Source of the DNA: Chitinimonas sp. BJYL2
GTDB lineage: Bacteria > Pseudomonadota > Gammaproteobacteria > Burkholderiales > Chitinimonadaceae
Direction of reading: 5' to 3'
DNA: 64,000 bases
Assembly: GCF_027257935.1 (NCBI RefSeq)
Contig: NZ_JANZKW010000003.1
Span: 186,001 to 250,000, forward strand
Shown: positions 15,550-27,117 of the stretch, one piece after another
How the letters are laid out: every line of letters begins with the position of its first letter
How positions within the stretch are numbered: position 1 is the stretch's first letter
Position numbers and translations under genes: made by a program
Notes under the pieces: generated by a model
What the model was told of the DNA's origin: nothing
What the model saw: the letters and a program-made list of their open reading frames with translations, nothing else
Databases searched by the model: none

Positions 15550-15618
15550 GGTGCGTGCTACTTTGCCTTTTCGCGGTAACGCGACGCCTCTCGGGGCGAG
15601 GAGCATCCAGAGCATTGC

Positions 15619-15647
15619 GCAGCGCCTTCAGGCGCTGCATTTTTTTT
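15619..15647 (+). terminator. terminator with no obvious upstream gene
   Basis: A perfect 8-bp stem GCAGCGCC/GGCGCTGC with a TTCA loop, followed by AT and seven T residues, oriented for the plus strand. No plus-strand gene precedes it within this intergenic region, so it may end a short non-coding transcript starting near 15550, or act as an attenuator in the marR leader. Confidence 0.6.
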
Positions 15648-15781
15648 GGCCCGTGTGCCTGCAGAGAGCATCACTTGGACGAAGGATTGATCCCAAAGAT
15701 CCCGCCAGGCCAAGCGCTCCCTCGGTGCCGCGCCAAGCCTGCAGATTGGCAGCCGAGAGGAACAGGCAGGACGGCATTTCA

Positions 15782-15798
15782 ATTTGTACAAATGTAAT
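15782..15798. promoter_or_regulatory. operator-like repeat copy 2 upstream of marR
   Basis: ATTTGTACAAATGTAAT. The first 12 bases are a perfect palindrome. It overlaps the spacer before a possible -10 box TATACA (15799-15804) and lies 74 bases before the marR start, fitting autorepression. Confidence 0.6.
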
Positions 15799-15871
15799 TA
15801 TACATCGCACCGCTACGATCAGGCATTCCCATTAAACTAGTGGGTATCCTTCCCTCGCCTTACCTAACGCC

Positions 15872-16450
15872 ATGCCTGCCTCTCACCGCGAATCCCATCG
15901 GGAAGCTGACGTTCTCAAGCAATTCCGGGTGATATTCCAGTCGGTCCGCAAGCATTTTCAATCGGTCGAAGCGCTGTGCGGGGTGTCCGGATCGCAGCTA
16001 TGGGCCCTAGCCAAGGTCGTGGAGGCGCCTGGATTGCGAGTCACCGAACTGGCCAAAGCGATGACGATTCATCAGTCCACGGCCAGCAATCTGGTCGAGG
16101 GCTTGGTGCAGCTTGGTCTGATCCGGCGTCAGCGAGGCGAACTGGATCAGCGGGTAGTGTTGCTGTATCCCACCGAGGCGGGTGAGCAACTGTATCGCAA
16201 GGCGCCACAGCCGATACGCGGGGTCCTGCCCGATGCCCTGTCCCGGCTGGACCCGACCCGGTTAGCAGGTCTGGCACAGCACCTCAACGAGCTGATTGAT
16301 CTGATGGGCGATCACATCGACCCACGTGGCGGCAATATTCCGCTGGCGGACATTGCGGCACAGCCCGCTGCAGAGACTGCCGCAAAGCCCCCGAAAGCGC
16401 CCCGCTCCAAGACGGCACATAGCGCGGGCGGCGATGATGCCGTTGCCTGA
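15872..16450 (+). CDS. MarR-family transcriptional regulator
   Basis: A 192-residue protein. The winged-helix core spans residues ~35-125: LWALAKVVEAPGLRVTELAKAM, recognition helix IHQSTASNLVEGLVQLGLI and wing RRQRGELDQRVVLLYPTEAG. A dimerisation helix follows, then a 40-residue Ala/Pro/Lys-rich tail that is unusual for the family. It is divergent from the GT-HAD gene across 383 bases containing two nearly identical operator-like sites, which suggests it represses itself and that gene. The ligand is unknown. Confidence 0.85.
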   Translation: MPASHRESHREADVLKQFRVIFQSVRKHFQSVEALCGVSGSQLWALAKVVEAPGLRVTELAKAMTIHQSTASNLVEGLVQLGLIRRQRGELDQRVVLLYPTEAGEQLYRKAPQPIRGVLPDALSRLDPTRLAGLAQHLNELIDLMGDHIDPRGGNIPLADIAAQPAAETAAKPPKAPRSKTAHSAGGDDAVA

Positions 16451-16480
16451 ATCCGGCCTGTTTTCTTTTTCGGCGATACC

Positions 16481-17809
16481 ATGACTTTTGCTGCCCTCGG
16501 CCTGATTGAACCTCTGCTGCGTGCCACCGACACGCTGGCGTACCGCACCCCCACCCCCGTGCAGGCCGCCGTGATACCCGCTGTACTTGCCGGCCGCGAT
16601 GTGATGGCTGCCGCCCAGACCGGTACGGGCAAGACAGCCGGCTTTGCCCTGCCACTGCTGCAACGTTTGGTTGAGGATGGCCGGCCGGTCGGCAGCAACG
16701 CGGTGCGTGCACTGGTGCTGGTGCCGACCCGTGAACTGGCGGAACAGGTGTACGAGAGCTTCCGTGCTTATGGCCAGTTTTTGCCGTTGCGTTATCTGGT
16801 GGCCTATGGCGGGGTGAGCATCAACCCGCAAATGATGAAGCTGCGCCGGGGCGTGGATGTGCTGGTGGCCACGCCGGGGCGTCTTATGGACCTGTATGGT
16901 CAGAACGCGGTCAAGTTCAATCAGGTGCAGCTACTGGTGCTGGATGAGGCCGACCGGATGCTGGACTTGGGTTTCTCGCGCGAACTCAATGCCGTGCTCA
17001 ATGCCGTCCCGCGGCGACGCCAGACCCTGCTGTTCTCGGCCACTTTTTCGGAGGCGATCCGGGCAATGGCGGATACGCTATTGCATGACCCATTGCGCGT
17101 GGATATCAGCCCGCGCAATACCACCACGCGCAGCGTGAGGCAGTCGGTCATCACCGTGGACAAGAAGCGCAAGGCCGAGCTGTTTTGTCACCTGCTGGCC
17201 GAGCGACGCTGGGGGCAGGTGCTGGTATTCGTGAAGACACGCAAGGGCGTGGATGAGCTGGTCGACGTACTGACCGAACGCGGCCTGCAAGTGGATGCGA
17301 TCCACGGCGACAAGAACCAGCCAGCCCGTTTGCGGGCCTTGGCACGGTTCAAGGCTGGCGAGGTGCAGTTGCTGATCGCCACCGATGTGGCCGCGCGCGG
17401 CCTGGATATCGATGACTTGCCCCTGGTGGTGAACCTGGACTTGCCCATCGTGGCCGAAGACTATGTGCACCGCATAGGCCGCACTGGTCGAGCGGGCGCA
17501 CAGGGCGAGGCGATCTCGCTGGTCTGTGCCGACGAGGTACAGCAGCTCGCTGCCATTGAAGTGCTGACCCAGCAAATGCTGCCCCGCCATGAGGAGCCGG
17601 GTTTCATCCCGGCGCATCGTGTGCCCATGACCGACGCTCGCGGGCAACTGGTCAAGAAGCCCAAGAAGCAGAAGAAGCCCAAGGTGCCGGGTATCGCTGC
17701 ACCCGCTGCCCCCAAGCTCGCGCCCAAGTCCACGTCCAAACCCAAGTCGGGTAAGCCGGAGGCCAGCCTGGCCAAGCCCAAGCCCCCCAAATCACCTTGG
17801 TCCCGCTAG
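16481..17809 (+). CDS. rhlE: DEAD-box ATP-dependent RNA helicase, RhlE-type
   Basis: A 442-residue helicase. The Q-motif region RTPTPVQAAVIPAVLAG, motif I AQTGTGKT, motif Ia PTRELAEQ, DEAD box VLDEADRMLD, motif III SATF and motif VI HRIGRTGRAG are all intact. The C-terminal tail (residues ~385-442) is Lys/Pro-rich with repeated KPKK and KPKSGKP-type runs, as in RhlE proteins that aid ribosome assembly and RNA decay. It begins 30 bases after marR and may be co-transcribed with it. A strong bidirectional terminator follows. Confidence 0.9.
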   Translation: MTFAALGLIEPLLRATDTLAYRTPTPVQAAVIPAVLAGRDVMAAAQTGTGKTAGFALPLLQRLVEDGRPVGSNAVRALVLVPTRELAEQVYESFRAYGQFLPLRYLVAYGGVSINPQMMKLRRGVDVLVATPGRLMDLYGQNAVKFNQVQLLVLDEADRMLDLGFSRELNAVLNAVPRRRQTLLFSATFSEAIRAMADTLLHDPLRVDISPRNTTTRSVRQSVITVDKKRKAELFCHLLAERRWGQVLVFVKTRKGVDELVDVLTERGLQVDAIHGDKNQPARLRALARFKAGEVQLLIATDVAARGLDIDDLPLVVNLDLPIVAEDYVHRIGRTGRAGAQGEAISLVCADEVQQLAAIEVLTQQMLPRHEEPGFIPAHRVPMTDARGQLVKKPKKQKKPKVPGIAAPAAPKLAPKSTSKPKSGKPEASLAKPKPPKSPWSR

Positions 17810-17854
17810 CTAGCGAGATGCCGATGGCGTGGTCTGATACCCCGGCGTGGATAG

Positions 17855-17893
17855 CAACAAAAAGCCCACCCTTTGCGGGTGGGCTTTTTGTTG
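17855..17893. terminator. bidirectional terminator between rhlE and katG
   Basis: A perfect 17-bp inverted repeat (arms 17855-17871 and 17877-17893, loop TTTGC) with A and T runs on its two sides, placed between convergent genes and able to stop transcription from both. Confidence 0.9.
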
Positions 17894-17914
17894 GACGGCC
17901 GGGTTGGGCGTCGC

Positions 17915-20259
<2,345 letters not shown>

Positions 20260-20309
20260 GTCAAATGCTCGCACGGCAGCAACATCCTCCCGGCTGATGA
20301 GAAGCCGAT

Positions 20310-22079
20310 TTATATATCCGCGTTGTTCAGCCGGCGTAGCGACTCAGCCAGATTTTCCACGCGCTGGCGGGTCCGCGTGACCAGCCCGGCTATACGGTCT
20401 GCCGAGCTGGCGGATTGCTCGGCCAGTTTGCGTACCTCGTCAGCGACGACGGCAAAGCCACGACCCACTTCACCCGCGCGGGCGGCTTCGATGGCGGCAT
20501 TGAGCGCCAGCAGATTGGTCTGAGAGGAAATGGCGTTGATGACGCCGATGATCTGGGTGATTTCTGAGGTGGAGGCAATCACTTCCTTCATCTCTTCGTC
20601 CGTGACACGCTGCGCCTGGATTTTGGCGCTGACATCCGTGCCATAGGCCACAATGTGGCGCAGATTGCCCTCCGAGTTCTGGATCGGACAGAGCGTGCCG
20701 GTGAACTGGTGCTCCTCACCGTGGATATCGAGCAGGATGAATTCCCCGACATGGTCTTCGCCACTCCGCAATCGCCGGAATACTTCCTCACCAGCGATTT
20801 CCCTGAGGTTGCGGGAACGCGGCAGCAATGCTTCCAGCGAGGGGTAACCAAGATGGTCAATGATGTATTGATTCGCGGTCAGCAGATTGCCATCTAGATC
20901 GTACTCACCTACGCCGTTATGCAGACCAATGGCCTCAAGGCGCTTGGTGTACTCCAGCGACTGTTCTTTGGTGTTGGTGATGTCGGTCTGGATCGAAATG
21001 AAGCGTTCAAGCTGACCTTGCTGATTGAACACCGGGTTGATGGCCAGTGAAACCCAGTGAGGCTTGCCGTTCCGGTCGTAATTGAGGATTTCTTCCACCA
21101 GGGGCTTGCGTGCCGCTAGATCCTTGCTGATCCGCGCCACCGTGGCTTTGTCAGTGCCCGGTCCTTGCAGGCATTCGCCGGGTTTTCGGCCCTTGACTTC
21201 GTCAGCGCTGAAGCCGGTCATGGCGGTGAACCCCGCATTCACAAAAATGATCCGCCCATTGGCATCGGTGATGATCACCGAGTTGTCCGATTCATGCGTG
21301 ACAAGGGACAGCAGCTGGAACTCCTCGCGCCGACGAATATCCTCAGTGATATCCGTGGCGTACTTGACCACCTTGATGATGCGGCCATCCGGTGTCTTGA
21401 TCGGATTGTAGGTAGCCTGTATCCAGACAGGCCGGCCGTCCTTGCCGAATCGCTTGTACTCGGCAGACTGGTACTCACCTTGCCTCAGCCGATGCCAGAA
21501 GTTGCTGTAGTCCTGGCTCGCCGCCTCGTCCGGAGCCACGAACATGCGGTGATGCTGGCCCTTGATCTCGTCGAGCCGGTAGCCGGTCAAGTGCAGGAAG
21601 TTCTCGTTGGCATTGAGGATGATGCCGTCGGTATCGAACTCGATAATCGCCTGTGACCGGCTTATGGCCGCAATCTGCGACGAGTAATCAGCGTTCTGCA
21701 GGACCTGCGCGGTCACTTCGGTCGCAAACTTGATGACGCTCGTGACCTGGTTGCCCCTGAGAATGGGCACGTAGGACGCTTGAATCCAGACTTCCTTGCC
21801 GCTTTTGGTAAAGCGTTTGAAGCAGGCCGTTTGTGCCTTGCCTTGCGCCAGCTTGGCCCAGAAGTCGCGATAGCCGGCAGACCCGGCCTCGGCTGGTTCT
21901 ACAAAGATGCGATGATGCTTGCCGCGAATCTCATCTAGCGTGTAGCCCATCAAGCCGAGAAAAATCGGATTCGCGGTCTCTATCGTTCCGTCGGTCTTGA
22001 ACTGTATGACGGCCTGGGCGCTATTCAGTGCGCGGACCGTGTCTGTGGCGTTGAACCAGTTGCGGAGCAGTGAAAGCAT
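20310..22079 (-). CDS. soluble multi-PAS chemoreceptor-type protein
   Basis: A 589-residue protein without convincing membrane segments. Four PAS domains follow one another (roughly residues 10-125, 130-255, 260-385 and 390-500); the first two have [10 protein letters not shown] and [10 protein letters not shown], near-identical halves that suggest duplication. The C terminus is a short methyl-accepting signalling tip with [35 protein letters not shown] split across residues ~510-545, plus a brief helix. The layout is like BdlA-type cytoplasmic receptors that sense redox or small ligands. The start at 22079 follows GGGAG. It is transcribed toward katG. Confidence 0.85.
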   Translation of the reverse strand: MLSLLRNWFNATDTVRALNSAQAVIQFKTDGTIETANPIFLGLMGYTLDEIRGKHHRIFVEPAEAGSAGYRDFWAKLAQGKAQTACFKRFTKSGKEVWIQASYVPILRGNQVTSVIKFATEVTAQVLQNADYSSQIAAISRSQAIIEFDTDGIILNANENFLHLTGYRLDEIKGQHHRMFVAPDEAASQDYSNFWHRLRQGEYQSAEYKRFGKDGRPVWIQATYNPIKTPDGRIIKVVKYATDITEDIRRREEFQLLSLVTHESDNSVIITDANGRIIFVNAGFTAMTGFSADEVKGRKPGECLQGPGTDKATVARISKDLAARKPLVEEILNYDRNGKPHWVSLAINPVFNQQGQLERFISIQTDITNTKEQSLEYTKRLEAIGLHNGVGEYDLDGNLLTANQYIIDHLGYPSLEALLPRSRNLREIAGEEVFRRLRSGEDHVGEFILLDIHGEEHQFTGTLCPIQNSEGNLRHIVAYGTDVSAKIQAQRVTDEEMKEVIASTSEITQIIGVINAISSQTNLLALNAAIEAARAGEVGRGFAVVADEVRKLAEQSASSADRIAGLVTRTRQRVENLAESLRRLNNADI

Positions 22080-22274
22080 GTAGGACTCCCATGAGCGGGG
22101 TAATTGGTGTGCGGCACTGCGATCGCTATTCCGTCGCACAATCGCTGCACCCCACCTTGTTGATAATTAATATATTAGCAAACAATTATTTTGTTGGGTT
22201 GCGGGTTGGTGCCGTGGGGGAACCCGGCGCCGCTGGCGTGTTCAAACACCCTTTTGCCATGTCATGGATAGACG

Positions 22275-23114
22275 ATGTCGAACCGGATTTCTCTCCGCCG
22301 TTTGGGTCTGGGCGGCTTGTTGCTGACCGCGGTTTCCTTTGCGCTCAGCGTAGCCTCGGTAATGGCGGCGAGCCCGGCTTCGGGTGAACGTAGCTGGCGG
22401 ACGGCGCCGCGGCATTCGGCAGGGATCGCGCCTGACCCGGTACGCCATGCCGATGAGGCCATCGTGCAGGTGTATGCGGCGTCGACTTATGGTTGGCGCG
22501 GTGCTTTCGCGGTGCATCCCTGGATCATCTACAAGCGTGCCGGGGAGCAGGCGTACACGCGTTACGACGTGGTGGGGTGGCGGCGGCCCGAGGTGGTACA
22601 GCGGAATTACGCCGTTGCGGACGGTCTCTGGTATGGCGCCACGCCCCGCTTGCTGGTGGATCATCGCGGTGCCAGTGCCGCGGGCATGATTGGCGATATC
22701 GAAGCTGCAGTGGCGAGTTATCCCTACGCCAGTGAGTACCGTAGCTATCCCGGCCCCAACAGCAACACCTTTCTGGCGCATATCGGCCGTGAAGTGCCGG
22801 CCCTCAAGCTCGACCTGCCCGCCAACGCCATCGGCAAGGATTACCGGCCGCTGACGCAGCCGGTGGGCCTGTCGTCATCGGGTGCTGGAGTGCAGTTTTC
22901 TTTGTTGGGATTGCTGGGGATGAGTATCGGGGTACAGGAGGGCCTGGAGCTGAACCTGATCGGTCTCAACTTCGGGCTGGATCTGAATCGCCCGGCGCTG
23001 CGCCTGCCCTTTGTGGGGCGCCTGGGGTGGGACGACACCGTGGCGGAGCCCGTCGGCTCGGCGCCTGCGGCAGTCGAATCCGCTACACCCCCTCAGTCAG
23101 CCGGCGGTGCATAG
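22275..23114 (+). CDS. DUF3750 family exported protein
   Basis: A 279-residue protein. An Arg-containing N terminus and hydrophobic stretch (residues ~8-32, ending VMAASPA) form a signal peptide or anchor. The DUF3750 core includes VYAASTYGWRGAFAVHPWIIYK, YDVVGWRRPEV, AVASYPYASEYRSYPGPNSNTF and the late GLLGMSIGVQEGLELNLIGLNFG, split over residues ~65-250. The function of the family is unknown. Its 3' end overlaps the convergent phosphodiesterase gene by 22 bases. Confidence 0.75.
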   Translation: MSNRISLRRLGLGGLLLTAVSFALSVASVMAASPASGERSWRTAPRHSAGIAPDPVRHADEAIVQVYAASTYGWRGAFAVHPWIIYKRAGEQAYTRYDVVGWRRPEVVQRNYAVADGLWYGATPRLLVDHRGASAAGMIGDIEAAVASYPYASEYRSYPGPNSNTFLAHIGREVPALKLDLPANAIGKDYRPLTQPVGLSSSGAGVQFSLLGLLGMSIGVQEGLELNLIGLNFGLDLNRPALRLPFVGRLGWDDTVAEPVGSAPAAVESATPPQSAGGA

Positions 23115-25564
23115 CGGGCAAGCAACTCGGGCACAGCCTCGGCGCGGATGGGACGGGACTCCAGGAAACCCTGGATTTCGTCACATTGATGCTCATGCAG
23201 CCAGGTCCGCTGGGCCGCTGTTTCCACCCCTTCTGCCACCGTGCGCAGGCCCAGGCTCTGCGCCAGTGCAATGATGGTCTGCGCTACTGCTTGACCTGCC
23301 GGGTCGTCGAGCCGGCTGACAAAGGCAATGTCGATCTTGAGCACGGCCAAAGGCAGACTCTGCAGATAGGCGAGTGAGGAGTAGCCGGTACCGAAGTCGT
23401 CCAGGGCAATCTGGAAGCCCAGCTGGCGCAGAGTGGCCATGCGCGGGATGGCCCAGTCCAGGTTCTCCATGGCGGCGGTTTCGGTGATTTCCAGCTCCAG
23501 CTTGCTGGCATCCAGCCCCTGCGCCGCTAGGCGCTCAGCCAGAAAAGCGGCAAGGGAGTTGTCGGCCATCTGCTGGGTGGACAGATTGATGGCCACGCAA
23601 CCGACATCCAGTCCCTGTGCCTGCCACTGCGCCAGCTGGTCGAACGCGGTGTTGAATATCCAGCGTCCCAGATCGGGCATTTGCCCCGATTCCTCGGCAA
23701 TGGGAATGAACTCTGCCGGGCTGATGGCGGCGCCGCCGCTGTCCCAGCGCACCAATACCTCGAACCCTGCCACGGTGTTGGTCGCCAGTGCGATGCGTGG
23801 CTGATAGACCAGATGCAACTCATGGTTGGCAATGGCGCCCTGCAGGCGACCCGCCAGATCCAGCCAGCGGCGACTGCGATCGGGCTGCGCGGCCTCGAAT
23901 CCCACCAGCCCCCGTTTCTGGCTGCGCTTGGCGGAGGCGAGCGCCAGTTCCGCGTGCTGAAGGAACTGCTCGGCGCTATCGCCGTCCTCGGGCAGATAGC
24001 ACAGCCCGCCCGATACACGCACCTGCAGCGTGACCTCATCCGACAGCACAAACGGCGCATCCAGGCTGGCCAGAAGCGCCTGCGCACGGGTATCGCTGTC
24101 GTCATTGCGGGGTAGCAGCAGCAGGAAGTTATCGCCTTCCAGTCGTGCCAGCATCTCACCAGGGCGCAAGGCAGCGCGAAGCCGGTCGGCGGCCGCCTGC
24201 AAAAGCCTGTCGCCGGTTTCATGGCCGAACACCTGGTTGATGTTCTTCAGGGCATCCAGACTCACCACCACCACGATCTTGCGGTCGCGGGCGGCAAACA
24301 TGGCGGAGATCATCATGTTGGCGGCAGTGCGGTTGGGCAGCGCGGTCAGCGGATCGTGTTCCGACAGCCATTCCAGGTGGCGCATCTGCTCGACCTGCTG
24401 GCTGACATCGCTGACAAACGCCGCTGTCATGCTCTGCCCTTCCCATTCAATGGGCGACAGCGCCACCTGTACATTGAGCATCTCGCCATCCAGCCGCTGG
24501 CCGGCCAGAATGGGCCGGTTACTCATACTGCGGGTGTCGGCATGGCTCAGGTACTCGGCCCGCTTCTGTGCGTGGGCGTGACGGTGCCCGAATGGCAGCA
24601 GCTGATCCACGCTGTAGCCCTTGAGGCCGGCCGTGGCGCTGAAGATGGTATCTGCACGGGCATTGCTGTGGACGATGTTGCCATCGTTGTCGACCAGCAG
24701 TACCCCGACGGGGGCACCCTTGAACAAGGCATTGAGGCGGGATTCGCTCTCGCGCAGACGCCGTTGCGAGAATTCCAGCTCGCGATAGGGCGTGATCACC
24801 CGGGACTGCAGCAGGCTGATCAGGAAAAAGCCTTGACCCAGCAGCTTGAACAGATGCCCCATGCCGTTGGCCACGCTGTCGGCCTGCCTGTAGACACTGA
24901 ACAGCAGCTCGCCACAGCCCAGTACCAGCAGCCCTGCGGCCAGCCAGTCGTTCGGGTTATTGCGTGGCAACATCAAGCGTATGCCCCATGCCAGCGCCAG
25001 ATAGATAAGGCACACCGACCATTCGAGTACCTGCTTGAGCAGGGTCAGGCCGCTGCCCGGTACATACAGCGCAGGCAGGGTATCGGGCAGCGCGACGCCC
25101 CAGATCGCGATTACGATGCCGCCAATGCCAAACGGGAACACCAGCCTTTGCTGCCAGCGGGTAGGCAGCAGCAGCTGGGCAAAGGTCAGCGCCAGCACAA
25201 ACCGCGCGGCCAGCCACGGCACGATGGCTTTCTGGGTGGTGGCGGGAGAGAAAAAGTCCGGCTGGCCTGCATAGGACACCAGATGCAGACCATCGAGCAG
25301 GGCAACCAGCAGGAAGCCAACCGCAAACAAGGGGTAGCGCGGCGCTCCGCGGGTATACAGGCCCGCCATCATGGCAACCGCAAAGCTGATGCTGATGGAC
25401 AGCGCCTCCAGCAGGCTGTGCCAGCCACCGTAGTCGGGAATCCGCAGGTGCTCGGCGACCGTCAGTTCAAGGATCAGGCCCAGCAGAATGAGCGCGCAGC
25501 TGGCGGCGGCAATGCGGTAGGGGTGACCCGAGAGAATGCGCAGCAAGGCGGAAGGGTTGAGCAT
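23093..25564 (-). CDS. MASE3-like/PAS/degenerate GGDEF/EAL protein
   Basis: An 823-residue membrane protein. About eight N-terminal helices (residues ~10-270, with SYAGQPDFFSPATTQKAIVP) resemble a MASE3 sensor. A PAS domain (~295-415), a GGDEF-type domain (~430-590) and an EAL domain (~600-820) follow. The GGDEF active site reads LEGDNF, so cyclase activity is unlikely. The EAL domain keeps EVLVRW, DDFGTGYSS, KIDIAFV and AEGVET, so c-di-GMP phosphodiesterase activity is expected. The start MLNPSALLRILSG at 25564 is chosen because the upstream extension lacks family character. Confidence 0.85.
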   Translation of the reverse strand: MLNPSALLRILSGHPYRIAAASCALILLGLILELTVAEHLRIPDYGGWHSLLEALSISISFAVAMMAGLYTRGAPRYPLFAVGFLLVALLDGLHLVSYAGQPDFFSPATTQKAIVPWLAARFVLALTFAQLLLPTRWQQRLVFPFGIGGIVIAIWGVALPDTLPALYVPGSGLTLLKQVLEWSVCLIYLALAWGIRLMLPRNNPNDWLAAGLLVLGCGELLFSVYRQADSVANGMGHLFKLLGQGFFLISLLQSRVITPYRELEFSQRRLRESESRLNALFKGAPVGVLLVDNDGNIVHSNARADTIFSATAGLKGYSVDQLLPFGHRHAHAQKRAEYLSHADTRSMSNRPILAGQRLDGEMLNVQVALSPIEWEGQSMTAAFVSDVSQQVEQMRHLEWLSEHDPLTALPNRTAANMMISAMFAARDRKIVVVVSLDALKNINQVFGHETGDRLLQAAADRLRAALRPGEMLARLEGDNFLLLLPRNDDSDTRAQALLASLDAPFVLSDEVTLQVRVSGGLCYLPEDGDSAEQFLQHAELALASAKRSQKRGLVGFEAAQPDRSRRWLDLAGRLQGAIANHELHLVYQPRIALATNTVAGFEVLVRWDSGGAAISPAEFIPIAEESGQMPDLGRWIFNTAFDQLAQWQAQGLDVGCVAINLSTQQMADNSLAAFLAERLAAQGLDASKLELEITETAAMENLDWAIPRMATLRQLGFQIALDDFGTGYSSLAYLQSLPLAVLKIDIAFVSRLDDPAGQAVAQTIIALAQSLGLRTVAEGVETAAQRTWLHEHQCDEIQGFLESRPIRAEAVPELLARYAPPAD

Positions 25565-25637
25565 GGGCACAGTATAGATGCCCGTTCCGGTGCGACCATC
25601 AGGAAAGACCACGATAGCCACGTGGCCATGGGTGTAC

Positions 25638-26441
25638 TCAGGCGGGTACGGCCAGGATGACGCTGGCCGCCTTGAACAATGCCACGGCAGGCTGGCCTTC
25701 CGCGAGACCCAGTGCGTCGCAGCTTTCCCGCGTAATGATGGCGGCAATGCTGCTGCCCCCCGGCAGGCTGAGGGTGACTTCATGGTTGATGCTGCCGGGC
25801 ACGATACGGCTGACCGTGCCGGCCAGCTGGTTGCGTGCCGAGTAACGCACGTCGCTCTCGCCGCAGGCCAGCATCACCGACGAGGATTTCACCAGGGCAT
25901 AGGCATCGCTGCCTTCGTGCAGGCCCAGGCTGGCGGTGCTCTCGCGGGTAATCACGGCCACCAGCGTATGGCCCCCCGTGATGATGAGTTCGACCTCGTC
26001 GTTCACGGCACCCTGACGGATGCGCGAGACCTTGCCAAGGTACTGGTTGCGGGCGCTGGTACGCATGCTCATCCTCCGGATCAGGGCGTAATCGTCAGCC
26101 AGATGACCGGCTTGCTGGCTCAGTTGCTGCAGGAAGGCACGGTGGGCGCTATCGATGGCCCGGAAGTTGCCGACAAGCTGGGTGCCCCGCGCGGTGAGCC
26201 GGGTGCTGCCACCGCCCTTGCCGCCGGTCATGCGCTCCACTAGCGGCTCGCCCGCCAGATTGTTCATGCTGTCGATCGCATCCCAGGCCGCTTTGTAGCT
26301 GAGTTTCACCGCCTTGGCCGCATGGGTGATGGAGCCACAATCCGCAATCGCGGCGAGCAGATCGATCCGGGCGCTGCTGCCGAATTTCTCGCCGTCGACG
26401 GTCAACCAGACCGCCCCTTGGAGTTCAATCTGCGCGGACAT
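25638..26441 (-). CDS. modE: molybdate-responsive regulator ModE
   Basis: A 267-residue protein: N-terminal winged helix (residues ~15-110, with SITHAAKAVKLSYKAAWDAID) and two tandem Mop domains (~125-190 and ~197-265), each starting SARNQ and each including AVITRES or AIITRES, which bind molybdate. Molybdate-bound ModE represses the mod genes in known systems. It overlaps modC by 17 bases, so the regulator is the last gene of the modABCE operon. The start at 26441 (MSAQIELQG) matches the family N terminus. Confidence 0.93.
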   Translation of the reverse strand: MSAQIELQGAVWLTVDGEKFGSSARIDLLAAIADCGSITHAAKAVKLSYKAAWDAIDSMNNLAGEPLVERMTGGKGGGSTRLTARGTQLVGNFRAIDSAHRAFLQQLSQQAGHLADDYALIRRMSMRTSARNQYLGKVSRIRQGAVNDEVELIITGGHTLVAVITRESTASLGLHEGSDAYALVKSSSVMLACGESDVRYSARNQLAGTVSRIVPGSINHEVTLSLPGGSSIAAIITRESCDALGLAEGQPAVALFKAASVILAVPA

Positions 26442-27117
26442 CAGCGCGCTCCGGCACGGCAAGCTGGCCGTTGTGCAGGTACAGGGTATCGCCCCCGAGT
26501 GCGGTGGCATCTTCGGGATCGTGCGTGATCAGGATCATCGGGATGGCCAGTTGGCGTTGCAAGGCATCGAGCTCCTGGCGCATCTGTGCGCGCAGTGCGG
26601 TATCGAGCGCGGCAAAGGGCTCATCCAGCAGCAGGGCTTTTGGTTGGGTGAGCAGGGCGCGGGCCAGTGCCACACGCTGCCGCTGCCCCCCTGACAGCTC
26701 GACGGGGAACTGGTGGGCGAGCTCCTGCAGCTGCATGGTGCTCAGCCAGTGCTCCACGTCCGGATCCCGCAGCGTGCGGGGAGGGTTGCGCCAGCCACGA
26801 TACAGGCCAAATGCGACGTTCTGGCGCACGTCCAGATGCGGGAATAGCGCGTAGTCCTGATACACATAAGCGAGCTGGCGATGCCGCGCCGGCACCGACA
26901 CGCGACGCTGTGTATCGACCAGCAAACGACCGCCCAGGCGGATCTGGCCGGCATCCGGTGCATGCAGCCCGGCGATGGTTTTGAGCAGCAGGCTCTTGCC
27001 CGCACCGGAATTGCCCAGCACGACGATGCGCTGGCTTTGCGATTGCCATTGCACCGCCAGCTCGAAACGCCGCGATCCCGCGCGCAGGGTGGTACGGATA
27101 TCGAGCTCCAGACTCAT
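26425..27117 (-). CDS. modC: molybdate ABC transporter ATPase ModC (short form)
   Basis: A 230-residue ATPase with Walker A LGNSGAGKS, signature LSGGQRQR, Walker B ALLLDEPF and H-loop ITHDP. It is shorter than the classical ~350-residue ModC because it ends right after the ATPase domain and lacks the C-terminal Mop/TOBE molybdate-sensing domain. The start at 27117 overlaps the modB stop (ATGA). Confidence 0.9.
   Translation of the reverse strand: MSLELDIRTTLRAGSRRFELAVQWQSQSQRIVVLGNSGAGKSLLLKTIAGLHAPDAGQIRLGGRLLVDTQRRVSVPARHRQLAYVYQDYALFPHLDVRQNVAFGLYRGWRNPPRTLRDPDVEHWLSTMQLQELAHQFPVELSGGQRQRVALARALLTQPKALLLDEPFAALDTALRAQMRQELDALQRQLAIPMILITHDPEDATALGGDTLYLHNGQLAVPERADVRAD

Noticed and set aside
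24221-25660. A 479-codon open frame on the plus strand
   Set aside because: Antisense to the EAL/GGDEF gene; low-complexity Gln/His/Arg-rich translation, no ribosome site and no motifs.
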